NCBI RefSeq assembly: GCF_014529625.1
Contig: NZ_CP076039.1
Coordinates: 2,976,001-3,040,000 of the forward strand
From: Candidatus Pelagisphaera phototrophica
GTDB taxonomy: Bacteria > Verrucomicrobiota > Verrucomicrobiia > Opitutales > Opitutaceae
Direction: 5' to 3'
Length of the DNA stretch: 64,000 nt
The notes beneath the pieces were generated by a model, which was not told where the DNA came from, searched no databases, and saw only the letters and a list, made by a program, of their open reading frames with translations. Position numbers and translations under genes: made by a program. Numbering within the stretch: the stretch's first letter is position 1; the number at the start of each line of letters is the position of its first letter. Positions 23,784 to 32,005 of the stretch are shown piece by piece.

Positions 23784-25142
23784 ATGAATAACATTTTTGC
23801 CATTATCGTTGCAACAGCAGTGTTGATCACAACTACCTCCTGCACCGACAATTCCGAATCAGCACCTCCAAACATTATATTCATCATGGCCGACGATATG
23901 GGTTATGGGGACCTAAGGTGCTACGGACAAACGACAATCCAGACTCCCAACATCGACCAGATGGCTAAGGAGGGTACTCGATTCACCGACTGCTATGCCG
24001 GATCGACTGTTTGCGCTCCTTCCCGTTCCGTCTTGATGACAGGACTACATACGGGGCACACAACGGTTCGAGGTAATTTTGGCAAATATGGAGTGACTGG
24101 ACTCGCCGGTGGAAATGGCAGAGTCCCCTTGGAGAAGGATGATGTCACCGTCGCCGAAGTCCTTAAAACTGCAGGTTACAAAACAGGAATCAGCGGTAAG
24201 TGGGGACTAGGTGAGCCCAAAACCAATGGGCACCCTAATGATCAAGGATTCGATGAATGGTTTGGCTATCTTAATCAACGACGTGCCCATTCGTACTACC
24301 CGGATTTCATCTGGAAGAACAAAGAGAAATTTGAACTGCCAGAAAACCGTAATGGAAACGAGGGTACCTATACTCACGACCTGTTTACAGATTTTGCCCT
24401 CGACTTCCTAGATCGCCACGAGAAGGAGCGCTTTTTCCTATACCTTCCCTACACTGTCCCTCATTCGCGTTACGAAATTCCGGATACTGCACCCTACTCC
24501 CAGGAAAACTGGACTGATGACGAAAAAGTGCACGCAGCCATGATTACCCGACTGGATCGAGATGTCGGAAAGCTTTTCCAGAGACTGAAAGATCTAGATA
24601 TTGACGAACAAACAATCGTGTTCTTTTGTTCAGACAACGGGGCAGCAGAACGTTGGGAAAAGCGTTTCGATAGTTCCGGAGCCCTCCGTGGTCGCAAACG
24701 GGACATGTACGAGGGAGGCCTCCGCACCCCGATGATCGTCCGCTGGCCCGGGGTGGTTTCCGCCAATAGAACCAGTGACGTCCCATGGTACTTCGCTGAC
24801 GTCCTTCCCACTCTTGCTGAACTGGGAAACGCAGCCTCCACTCCTAACCTTGATGGTATCAGTATCGCCCCGACCCTGCTTGGCAAACCCCAGGACCTCA
24901 GCAGTCGCTACATGTACTGGGAGTTCTTTGAAGGGGGATTCCAACAAGCGGTTCGCAAAGGAAACTGGAAAGCCATTCGCACTTCCATTGGCAAACCGAT
25001 AGAACTTTATAACCTCGAAACGGATATTTCAGAAAAACGGGACATTGCATCAAGACATCCCCAAGTAGTTACTGAAATGGAATCGATTCTCCAATCCGCT
25101 CGATCCCCTTCCCTTAACTGGCCAGTGGAAAGTCTCGATTAA
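23784..25142 (+). CDS. Type I sulfatase, predicted lipoprotein
   Basis: A 452-residue arylsulfatase-type enzyme. It starts with a lipoprotein-like leader (MNNIFAIIVATAVLITTTSC). The metal site is IIFIMADDMGYGDL, the formylglycine motif is C-A-P-S-R in VCAPSRSVLMTG, and GKWGLGEPK and FFCSDNGA follow. The C-terminal domain has MYWEFFEGGFQQAVRKGNWK, then the usual ELYNLETD. It belongs to the sulfatase S1 group near arylsulfatase A / choline-type enzymes and should hydrolyse sulfate esters outside the cytoplasm once its Cys is converted to formylglycine. The frame is open 42 bases further upstream, but the ATG at 23784 gives the cleaner leader. No maturase gene is in the window. Confidence 0.9.
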   Translation: MNNIFAIIVATAVLITTTSCTDNSESAPPNIIFIMADDMGYGDLRCYGQTTIQTPNIDQMAKEGTRFTDCYAGSTVCAPSRSVLMTGLHTGHTTVRGNFGKYGVTGLAGGNGRVPLEKDDVTVAEVLKTAGYKTGISGKWGLGEPKTNGHPNDQGFDEWFGYLNQRRAHSYYPDFIWKNKEKFELPENRNGNEGTYTHDLFTDFALDFLDRHEKERFFLYLPYTVPHSRYEIPDTAPYSQENWTDDEKVHAAMITRLDRDVGKLFQRLKDLDIDEQTIVFFCSDNGAAERWEKRFDSSGALRGRKRDMYEGGLRTPMIVRWPGVVSANRTSDVPWYFADVLPTLAELGNAASTPNLDGISIAPTLLGKPQDLSSRYMYWEFFEGGFQQAVRKGNWKAIRTSIGKPIELYNLETDISEKRDIASRHPQVVTEMESILQSARSPSLNWPVESLD

Positions 25143-25304
25143 GGAGCAAGCACTTTTTTGGGTTTAGCGGGATTTCGGCCCCATGAAGAATCCAGATTGA
25201 CTTACCTGAAACTTGGGAGCTAATGACCAACAGTTGGTCGTCAAAATCAACAAGGATCGATTTCAGCTTCTCCATTAGTCCATAACCACAAACCACCCAT
25301 TTAA

Positions 25305-25444
25305 AGGACACTCTCAATAGCATTCATTACACTTTTTGCTGTTTTCTTAATCGCAGCTTGCAACAGAGAGACCAGCAAAGAGAAAGCGGCTTCTGACGCG
25401 GAAGCGATGAAGAAGAAGCAAAGAAGAATATGCCTAAGTTCTAA
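25305..25444 (+). pseudogene. Possible small lipoprotein gene without a start codon
   Basis: From 25305 the plus strand reads a typical lipoprotein signal (TLSIAFITLFAVFLIAACN) followed by charged residues (RETSKEKAASDAE). There is a TAA just before it, and no ATG, GTG or TTG opens the frame. A one-base shift near 25405 leads to DEEEAKKNMPKF and a stop at 25444, well before the terminator at 25497. It resembles a short entericidin-like lipoprotein whose start and frame have decayed. Confidence is low. Confidence 0.3.
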
Positions 25445-25496
25445 AAGAGCGGAAACGGTTTTGAAAGATAACTGGCAAGACACTTTTCTATCTAAA

Positions 25497-25529
25497 AACT
25501 CGTTCGGATTCGTTCCGAGCGAGTTTTTT
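25497..25529. terminator. Strong intrinsic terminator
   Basis: AACTCGTTCGGA (25497-25508) pairs with TCCGAGCGAGTT (25514-25525) over 12 bases with one G-U pair, around a five-base loop, and runs into six T (25524-25529). A-runs before it make it a possible terminator in both directions. It follows the sulfatase and the small lipoprotein remnant and separates them from the ADP-ribosylglycohydrolase gene. Confidence 0.8.
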
Positions 25530-25713
25530 ATGCAATAGGCTTATACCGCCGGCGAAAATATTTGATGAAGTGGCGGTGGCGGACATTCGCGCGGTAGTGC
25601 GCAATCAATCTGGCATTAGGACGGTTTCCCCAGAGTATTCCTCAAACAACATCGGTCCGTGCGAATAAATTAGAACCCATTATCGAGGGCCCAGAGGGTC
25701 CGTATCAATAACC

Positions 25714-26709
25714 ATGAGTACTACGCTACAAAACGCTTTTCTGGGATCCCTCATTGCCGACGCCGCTGCCATGCCAGTGCACTGGTACTACGATACTCAA
25801 GCACTCGATCGAGACTATCCTGAGTTCTCAATTTATACGGCTCCCAAGAACCCGCATCCAGACAGTATTCTCTGGCGATCTAAGTATAATCCGGGAAACA
25901 GGAAAGCTGACATACTGCACGACCAGGCTCGGTACTGGGGGAAGCGAGGGGTACACTATCACCAGTTTCTTCCTGCCGGAGGCAATACGCTCAACTATCG
26001 ATTGGCCATTGAACTCTACCGCCTCATTTTGGATCGTGGGAAATACCAGCCAGAGGAATGGCTCGATACCTACACCCAACTTATGTCAGACCCTCAATGG
26101 TCTCAGGACACCTATGTGGAAGAGTACCACCGCGCTTTCTTCGACCGCTGGTCAAAAGGCACCGCCCTGAAAGATTGCGGTATCGACGACCTGCACATTG
26201 GCGGAATCGCCACCGTGCCCGCCCTTCTAGCAGGATTTGTTAGTATTGGTAATACGGATACTGAGAGCTGGATTCGCATCGTTCGTGGGCATGTCGCCCT
26301 TACGCACAAAAACAGCTTTACGCTAGATGCTTCCGAGGCGCTCGCCCGAATCCTCATCGAGATCGCTGCCGGCAAGGCCCTTGACCATTCGCTTGAAGTT
26401 CATGGCAAAGCCTGGGGAAATCCCCTCCAGTTCCAAACTTGGAGCAAGCAAAAAGATCGTATGATCGTTGGTCGCCAACTTACCCCCGCCTGCTACTTGC
26501 CCGACTCATTTTCCGCTTCGCTCTACCTCGCCTGGAAGTACCAGTCCGACTTTAAATCTGGAATCATTGCCAACGCATTGTGCGGTGGCGACAACTGTCA
26601 TCGCGGGGCCGTCGTCGGATCGATACTAGGGGCGTTAAATTCCTTGCCAGGGGATTGGCTGCAAGGACTTCTCGCTAAAAATCGCGTTCACAAAGAAATC
26701 GTTGTCTAG
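25714..26709 (+). CDS. ADP-ribosylglycohydrolase-family protein
   Basis: A 331-residue, all-helical soluble protein of the ADP-ribosylglycohydrolase (DraG/ARH) superfamily. The start is AFLGSLIADAAAMPVHWYYD, and the late block NALCGGDNCHRGAVVGSILGA corresponds to the dinuclear metal site (the GDxDx...GA motif, here with Asn and His). The family removes ADP-ribose from proteins or hydrolyses related N-glycosidic bonds with two Mg or Mn ions. The first metal motif, usually TDDT, is not obvious near residue 45-60, and GDNCH departs from the standard. The substrate may therefore be a metabolite rather than ADP-ribosyl protein. Neighbours are sulfatase and oxidoreductase genes. The ATG at 25714 follows an in-frame stop-rich region. 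Confidence 0.8.
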   Translation: MSTTLQNAFLGSLIADAAAMPVHWYYDTQALDRDYPEFSIYTAPKNPHPDSILWRSKYNPGNRKADILHDQARYWGKRGVHYHQFLPAGGNTLNYRLAIELYRLILDRGKYQPEEWLDTYTQLMSDPQWSQDTYVEEYHRAFFDRWSKGTALKDCGIDDLHIGGIATVPALLAGFVSIGNTDTESWIRIVRGHVALTHKNSFTLDASEALARILIEIAAGKALDHSLEVHGKAWGNPLQFQTWSKQKDRMIVGRQLTPACYLPDSFSASLYLAWKYQSDFKSGIIANALCGGDNCHRGAVVGSILGALNSLPGDWLQGLLAKNRVHKEIVV

Positions 26710-27096
26710 CTGCAATGTCACCTCTGGATCGAGTTGATCCCATCTATCTTAATACCACATGCAAAAAGGTTTGAGTAAATGGTGCTGGTTGTAGCGGGAG
26801 CAGTGCAAGGCGGCGTATTGCTTGCGACATGGGTGTCGTATGCGATGCTCCAACGCCGCTAACTCCCACTACAGCCGCATTCTCGGACGGGTTCGAGATT
26901 GGCCTAGGCGGCGCTCCGTGCGAACAGTACGCTTGGGAACAAGCCGCCTTGCCCAAGCCCCTCTCGATTCCCGCCATTTTATCAAAACCTTTTGCATATT
27001 ATATAACACGGCAAGACCCTCACAACAGCCTTCGGAACAAAAAGTGATCAAACCCATCGAGAAGTAGCGAGCGGTGATCATCCCTCAATTTTAGTA
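26710..27096. other. Intergenic region with an imperfect inverted-repeat element
   Basis: No gene is supported. GCAAGGCGGC (26805-26814) and its exact complement GCCGCCTTGC (26943-26952) bracket about 130 bases. Inside, TGTAGCGGGAG (26790-26800) faces CTCCCACTACA, a 10 of 11 match. Several short frames on both strands cross it and are compositional by-products. It could be a small mobile or REP-like element or a structured RNA. Confidence 0.35.
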
Positions 27097-28461
27097 CTAA
27101 ACCTTCGGATACTTCCAATCACCGCGATAATCCCGGCGCAGCAGTTTATTCGCGTTCGCGTCTTTGACGATTCGCTCTTTTTCCCCATCCCATTCGACAC
27201 TGCGCCCTAGCTTGAGTGAAAGCATACCTAGCAGACTCAAATTGGTAGAGTAGTGTATCTCCTCAATATCGCAGACCGGCTTTTCTCCCGTCTTGATGCA
27301 ATGTAGCAGATCCAGCCAGAGTTCCTTAATATTCTGTGAGTTTGGATCGTGCAACTGGGAATCTTGATGCACAACCGCTTGCTTCGAATTCTTCGGATAA
27401 AACGTCCACCCATTCCGCCAGCCCATGTGAAAAGTCCCTTCAGTCCCGTAAAAGTAGCATCCCACATTCTCACCCTTTTCAGCATTATTAGCCGCAAACC
27501 TCCTGTGTTCCCAAGTCGCCGTGAAGTTCTCGAACTCGTACGTCGCCACTTGATGGTCCGGGGCGTCAGTCGTTTGTTCCTTGTCATTGTAAATGGCTGG
27601 TCCGGCAATCTCGCGACCACCGGTTGAAAACACTTTTCGTGGATACTGCTCTCCCATTATCCAGATAATCTGGTCAAGCCAATGCACTCCCCAATCGCCC
27701 AAGGTGCCATTGGCGTAGTCGAGATAGTTACGAAAACCCTTCGGATGGATCGGTCGACCCCCGGTTCCAGGCAAAGCCTCGCAATAATGGCGATAGGGAG
27801 CAGGTCCGCACCACATATCCCAATCTAATTCCTTGGGCGCCTCTAGATTGGCTACCGGTTCCTCTGGTCCTCCGCCGTAATGCACGAAAGACCGTACCAT
27901 CCCGATTTTACCTGCCTTGCCTGATCGGATGAAGTCATAGCCAGAAACATTGTGAGGGGAAATTCGCCGATGGGTTCCTACTTGCACCACTCTATCAGCC
28001 GCTCGTGACGCGTTTACCATCGCACGCCCTTCCTCAATGGTGTGGCCAATCGGTTTTTCGACATATACATGAGCCCCCGAATTGACCGCCTCGATCGTTA
28101 TGAGCGGATGCCAATGGTCAGGTGTCGCCACGATTGCGATATCTACTTCTTCTTTGGCGAATAACTCTCGATAATCACGGTACTTCTTAGGCTTATCACC
28201 CGCGTCCTTCACGACACGATCGTAGGTTGTATCCAAATAGCGAGTATCCACATCACAGAGGGCAACGATCTTGCACTCGCCACACGCCATCGCTTCTCCC
28301 AGAATGTTATTACCCCACCAACCGGATCCAATTAAAGCAGTCTTGTATTTTTTATCACTCGCTTGAGCTAAGATTGCGGGACTCGCCGCCAGCACTGTAC
28401 CAGCGATTGAGATTTCCTTAATGAAAGACCTGCGGTTTGTCGAAGAGAGATATTTATTCAT
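27097..28461 (-). CDS. Gfo/Idh/MocA oxidoreductase with Tat-type leader
   Basis: A 454-residue protein. The leader has NRRSFIKEISIAGTVLAASP with a twin-arginine and a hydrophobic core. A Rossmann fold starts KTALIGSGWWGNNILG, followed by IVALCDVD, VAIATPDHWHP-like (seen as IAIVATPDHWHPL) and VYVEKPIGHTIEEG with the catalytic EKP Lys. The C-terminal beta-sheet domain includes WDMWCGPAPYRHYCEALPG and the conserved DWGVHWLDQI. These exported dehydrogenases bind NAD(P) and act on sugars or glycosides. The residues after EKP (VGTHRRISP) and the DWG..H block agree with the subgroup found next to sulfatases. It differs from the Gfo protein at 20163-21620, which lacks an intact EKP. A different substrate is likely. 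Confidence 0.85.
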   Translation of the reverse strand: MNKYLSSTNRRSFIKEISIAGTVLAASPAILAQASDKKYKTALIGSGWWGNNILGEAMACGECKIVALCDVDTRYLDTTYDRVVKDAGDKPKKYRDYRELFAKEEVDIAIVATPDHWHPLITIEAVNSGAHVYVEKPIGHTIEEGRAMVNASRAADRVVQVGTHRRISPHNVSGYDFIRSGKAGKIGMVRSFVHYGGGPEEPVANLEAPKELDWDMWCGPAPYRHYCEALPGTGGRPIHPKGFRNYLDYANGTLGDWGVHWLDQIIWIMGEQYPRKVFSTGGREIAGPAIYNDKEQTTDAPDHQVATYEFENFTATWEHRRFAANNAEKGENVGCYFYGTEGTFHMGWRNGWTFYPKNSKQAVVHQDSQLHDPNSQNIKELWLDLLHCIKTGEKPVCDIEEIHYSTNLSLLGMLSLKLGRSVEWDGEKERIVKDANANKLLRRDYRGDWKYPKV

Positions 28462-28761
28462 TACAGTGGCGATTCCATAATTAGGGGCATATCTTCAGGC
28501 TTTGCAACCTATTGAATCCTAATCAAGTCTGCACCAAACGATGGGAGCAACTCAAAAGTCCCCCTGCTAACGTGAGTGCTAGCCAATCGACACGAACCAA
28601 TAGAATCCACGTGTTTCCGACTAACACTAGCACGAATAAAAAAGCGGCTTCTTACCCTCCATCTAACTTGGGAAAGCGAATCCACTACCTTTCCTGGAAG
28701 GGATCGAACGGCTTTGCTCTGAACTAAGCCTCTTCGATCTCCTGACACCGTAGATACTAGA
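28462..28761. other. Intergenic region without a supported gene
   Basis: Overlapping short frames exist on both strands (for example 28509-28778 minus and 28512-28727 plus). None has a hydrophobic core, domain motif or RBS. The stretch may hold the promoter of the oxidoreductase gene to its left. Nothing else is seen. Confidence 0.4.
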
Positions 28762-28998
28762 CTACACCCTTGTATCAATCAAATGACCTTTGGGTGTGAT
28801 ATTCAACAATCCAAGAGTCGTGTAGGTGCATTTCCCAGAACGATCACTCAACACCTTCCGTACCGCTGCCTTTTTTAAGGCCTCCTCAGAAAAATTGATA
28901 GATTGTCTGATAGGCGTGCGAGACTTCTGGTTCAAGTTAAACGAGAGGTCGTTAAGGTTATAATCCGAGCGTCTTTCTTTTTCTTTTCCAAACAACAT
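28762..28998 (-). CDS. Small hydrophilic protein of unknown function
   Basis: A 78-residue hydrophilic protein starting at the ATG at 28998. It is rich in Lys, Arg, Asn and Ser in the first half (KEKERRSDYNLNDLSFNLNQ). A short helix follows (SEEALKKAAVRKVLSD), then a beta-like end (GKCTYTTLGLLNITPKGHLI). No family is recognised. A perfect 22-base palindrome lies 8-29 bases upstream of its start, as expected for an autoregulated DNA-binding or antitoxin-type gene. The helix-rich middle could be a DNA-binding part, but this is a guess. The region is AT-rich compared with its neighbours, which may indicate transfer. Confidence 0.4.
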   Translation of the reverse strand: MLFGKEKERRSDYNLNDLSFNLNQKSRTPIRQSINFSEEALKKAAVRKVLSDRSGKCTYTTLGLLNITPKGHLIDTRV

Positions 28999-29005
28999 TA
29001 CTTAC

Positions 29006-29027
29006 TTTTACTAAAATTTTAGTAAAA
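29006..29027. promoter_or_regulatory. Perfect 22-base AT-rich palindrome, probable operator
   Basis: TTTTACTAAAA is followed directly by TTTTAGTAAAA, a perfect palindrome without loop. It lies 8 bases from the ATG at 28998 (minus strand), where a repressor would block transcription or a hairpin would block translation. The zero-base spacer makes a protein-binding site more likely than an RNA hairpin. Confidence 0.55.
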
Positions 29028-29187
29028 AGGGAATAGAGTGGATTACTTATTTTTCATTTGTTTTTTACTTTTTGCGGACGTTTTGATTAAAATGCTCTCA
29101 ATATCACGCTACTCCCCAACCTTATCTAACCCCGTTTTTTGGCATCACTGAATCGTGGACAACCTAAAACCACAAAGTCGATGCGGT

Positions 29188-29607
29188 CTATTCGCTTCTA
29201 GAGGGGCGTCTCCGAAGCGATTTCGTACAACCTCTCTGGATCTTGCGTTTCAAACGCTTCTCTTGGGATCTTCTAGAGGGTTTGGTTGGGCGTCGCTTCT
29301 TTGGCACAACCCGCACACTCTGCACGAGTTGCTTCAACCTATTCATTGCTTCTTCCCGGTTAGCCCCCTGGGATCTCGAGTCCTGAGACTTTATTGTGAT
29401 GATTCCCTCTTCCGTTATCCGATGATCTCGAAGCGATAAGAGCCTCTCCTTAATAAAGGAAGAAAGGCTTGAAGCCTTGATATTGAAGAAAAGGTGGATC
29501 GCTGTGGAAACCTTGTTTACGTGCTGACCGCCCGATCCTTGGGATCGAACTGCTTTGATTTCGATCTCTGAGAGTGGGATCTCAATACTCTCCGATATTT
29601 TCAGCAT
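29188..29607 (-). CDS. arfB: Stand-alone GGQ release factor, ArfB/ICT1-like
   Basis: A 139-residue protein with the peptide-release loop GSGGQHVNKV (Gly26-Gly27-Gln28) near its N-terminus and a Lys/Arg-rich tail (about 100-139, KKRRPTKPSRRSQEKRLKRK). It has no codon-reading domain. This matches the ArfB (YaeJ)/ICT1 group, which frees ribosomes stalled without a stop codon by inserting the basic tail into the empty mRNA channel. The ATG at 29607 is chosen because AGAGGA precedes it. The open frame extends 31 codons further, but those residues overlap the upstream terminator palindrome. Length and layout are normal. It lies downstream of the cold-shock gene, separated by a terminator, so it has its own promoter. 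Confidence 0.85.
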   Translation of the reverse strand: MLKISESIEIPLSEIEIKAVRSQGSGGQHVNKVSTAIHLFFNIKASSLSSFIKERLLSLRDHRITEEGIITIKSQDSRSQGANREEAMNRLKQLVQSVRVVPKKRRPTKPSRRSQEKRLKRKIQRGCTKSLRRRPSRSE

Positions 29608-29685
29608 TTGGCATCCTCTAACGTTATTCATCAAAATAATGCCTGAATCTCTTCTCAAATCGAGATATTTGAAGCTTCGGAATGC

Positions 29686-29713
29686 AAAAGGGGGAGCCAT
29701 GGCTCCCCCTTTT
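29686..29713. terminator. Perfect 28-base palindromic terminator
   Basis: AAAAGGGGGAGCCA and TGGCTCCCCCTTTT are exact complements with no loop needed in the palindrome, so the hairpin would close around the central bases. The AAAA/TTTT ends make it work in both directions. On the minus strand it ends the cold-shock transcript before the ArfB-like gene. Confidence 0.8.
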
Positions 29714-29794
29714 GGGTTATTGAAAGTAAATCGCAGCCCTACCTAGCCTAAGGCTAGCTAACACTGCAGAATCAAGTGGTCCGAGAACGGACAG

Positions 29795-29989
29795 CTAGCT
29801 CTTCTTTACATTCGTAGCGCAAGGACCTTTACGTCCTTCGCCGATCTCGTAGTCGACGGAATCGCCTTCGTTTAGGGCGTACCCATCAGTTTCGGAGTGA
29901 TGTACGAATAGGTCATCTCCACCTTCACTCTGTTGAATGAAGCCGTAGCCCTTTTCCGAATCAAACCACTTTATTGTTCCTTTTGGCAT
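29795..29989 (-). CDS. Cold-shock protein (CspA family)
   Basis: A 64-residue single OB-fold protein with both RNA-binding motifs: RNP1 as KGYGFIQQ (about residues 13-20) and RNP2 as DLFVHHSE (about 26-33). It binds single-stranded RNA or DNA and melts secondary structure, acting as an RNA chaperone in cold or fast growth. The length is typical and the start at 29989 gives MPKGTIKWF, the usual opening. The C-terminus (GRKGPCATNVKKS) is the standard Csp ending with a Cys inserted. It stands alone, with a strong terminator behind it. The roughly 230-base leader (29990-30219) is long enough for a regulated 5' UTR. Confidence 0.95.
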   Translation of the reverse strand: MPKGTIKWFDSEKGYGFIQQSEGGDDLFVHHSETDGYALNEGDSVDYEIGEGRKGPCATNVKKS

Positions 29990-30234
29990 GTGTGTTTTAT
30001 TTTGCTATTAATTCCGACCTATTACGAACCTCGGGTTCTACCTGAGTACGCGATCGGATGGCGGACGTTAGACAAAACCCCCACCCTGTCTAGAACCAAA
30101 ATTCGATCCGTACAGATTAGTGAGGTCTAACTTCGATTTTACAGAGCGTCCGCAACTGGGGAAAACCGGGGCCCTTCAATCACTGGTCGATAGGCTTGAG
30201 AATCTGAAACAGTCTAGTAGTGACTCTCTCAATC

Positions 30235-31911
30235 ATGGAAAACCGCTGGAACGATCAATTAGCAAAAGATTTCGAAAACGACCCCAGGCGCCTTCGCGTT
30301 TACACTTCCCGTCTCCTTGGTCAGGAGCCCCAGTTGGTTCTCCACGGAGGTGGAAACACCTCGGTGAAGATCAATGCGAATGATTTCTTCGGCAAATCGG
30401 TAGAGACTCTGTTTGTCAAAGGGAGCGGTTGGGACTTGGCTACGATTGAGGAGGCTGGGTTTGCCCCTTTGCGAATGGATGTTCTCAATAAGCTAGCCCA
30501 AATGGGGACGCTATCCGACTCAGACATGGTAGAGCAACAGCGCCAAGCAATGCTGGATTCGAAGGCGCCCAACGCCTCCGTCGAAGCTATTCTCCATGCG
30601 ATTATTCCCTTTCACTACGTTGACCATACCCACGCCAACGCAATTCTAGCTATGACCAATACCGAAAATGGACTCGAGCGCGTTCAGGAGCTCTTCGGAA
30701 ATCGCGTTATCGTCATCCCTTACGTTATGCCGGGATTTGCGTTGGCTAAACTCGTGTACGAGCAAACTAAAGACGTCAGTTGGGAGGATTACGAAGGCAT
30801 GGTTCTGATGAACCACGGGATCTTCACTTTTTCGGATAACGCAAAAGAGAGCTACGAGAGAATGATCCTGCTAGTCACCGAAGCTGAAGATTACCTGGAT
30901 CGAGCCAAAGCCTTGAAACCGGCTATTGGCCAGGGGGCCTGCGATCCCTTAGAACTAGCTCGCTTAAGGAAGAACGTCTCCGATCTCCGCGGGATTCCAG
31001 TGGTCGCCAAACTCGACTCAAGTCCGGAGGCTATCGGATTCGCCAATCTAGAGAACGCAGGCGAAATCGGCACCCGAGGCCCCTTGACCCCAGACCATTC
31101 TATTTTCGCTAAACGTGTTCCCGTTTACCTGTCAGAGAATACCGGCGATTCGATTGATACTTACGCATCCGAATACAAGTCATATTTTGGCCGAAATGCC
31201 TCAAACGGACTGACCTGCCTCGATTCGACTCCAAGATGGGGCATTTGGCCTGGTCGCGGTCTGATCTCTTTTGGACTGAATCCAAAAAACGCAGCCGTTG
31301 TTGGCGATATAGCCAGTCACACCACCCGCGTCATTCAAAACAGCGAATCGCTGGGAGGATGGGTCCCCTTAAAGGAGTGCGACGTGTTTGAGGTTGAGTA
31401 TTGGGAGCTGGAACAAGCCAAACTAAAGACAGATAAGTCCGCCCCCTCGCTTCAAGGGAGCATAGCGCTCATCGCGCTCTCTGACGCTTTTATGGCCAAC
31501 CAATGCAAAGAACGCCTGACGAAGGCGGGTGCCGCGGTCATCGCGATGGATGAGAGTTCTGTCCAAGACAAAATCGGATCAGCTGTGGAAATGACCGTCC
31601 TAGCCCACGGAGGTCTCGATATTCTTATTACGGACGTCGCATTAGATTCATCGATTGGAGTCCTTGCAGGCTCTCTACCAGCCGCCCTGCCCTATCTAAA
31701 ACTTGGAGTTAACTCAAAAATTGTCGCCGTCGGAGCCTGCTCGTCATCAGCCCTGAATCAATGTCACCAAAAAATAGTGACTTTTTTGGCTGGATCAGGG
31801 GAAGCGCAAATAGGCGTCGTTGTCACCAACTCCGACAACAGTGAAACCTTTATTTCGGCCAATAAATCTACCCTCGAATCAAAGATAATTGAGAAGATCA
31901 CTGCGGCGTAA
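30235..31911 (+). CDS. Class II aldolase fused to a degenerate short-chain dehydrogenase domain
   Basis: A 558-residue protein. The first about 410 residues form a class II aldolase/adducin domain: LHGGGNTSVK, a phosphate/substrate loop, zinc ligands in HTHANAILAMTN and MNHGIFTF. This resembles the aldolase half of bifunctional rhamnulose-1-phosphate aldolase/lactaldehyde dehydrogenase enzymes (about 690 residues). The last 140 residues align with the dehydrogenase half only loosely: GSIALIALSDAFMA replaces the GxxxGxG NAD site, GGLDILITD keeps the NAG region in altered form, and the YxxxK pair is not found. It probably cleaves a sugar phosphate or similar aldol, while the second half no longer binds NAD. 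The ATG at 30235 (MENRWNDQLAKDF) fits the family start better than one 15 bases earlier. Confidence 0.8.
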   Translation: MENRWNDQLAKDFENDPRRLRVYTSRLLGQEPQLVLHGGGNTSVKINANDFFGKSVETLFVKGSGWDLATIEEAGFAPLRMDVLNKLAQMGTLSDSDMVEQQRQAMLDSKAPNASVEAILHAIIPFHYVDHTHANAILAMTNTENGLERVQELFGNRVIVIPYVMPGFALAKLVYEQTKDVSWEDYEGMVLMNHGIFTFSDNAKESYERMILLVTEAEDYLDRAKALKPAIGQGACDPLELARLRKNVSDLRGIPVVAKLDSSPEAIGFANLENAGEIGTRGPLTPDHSIFAKRVPVYLSENTGDSIDTYASEYKSYFGRNASNGLTCLDSTPRWGIWPGRGLISFGLNPKNAAVVGDIASHTTRVIQNSESLGGWVPLKECDVFEVEYWELEQAKLKTDKSAPSLQGSIALIALSDAFMANQCKERLTKAGAAVIAMDESSVQDKIGSAVEMTVLAHGGLDILITDVALDSSIGVLAGSLPAALPYLKLGVNSKIVAVGACSSSALNQCHQKIVTFLAGSGEAQIGVVVTNSDNSETFISANKSTLESKIIEKITAA

Positions 31912-32005
31912 CGCCCTCCTATTCCTAGTCTCACAAACGCCACAATAGCCTACTGCAACTGGATTTCTCCGATTAGGAATAAAAATCTCGCGTCGCGGCG
32001 ATTTC

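Noticed and set aside
26744..27067. Several 70-80 codon frames on both strands
   Set aside because: They cross an inverted-repeat element, overlap each other and have no coding character.
28509..28778. 89-codon minus-strand frame and a facing plus-strand frame
   Set aside because: No motif, no ribosome-binding site and mutual overlap; likely chance.
29990..30219. tRNA or riboswitch upstream of the cold-shock gene
   Set aside because: No cloverleaf or known aptamer core could be traced; only a long leader is stated.
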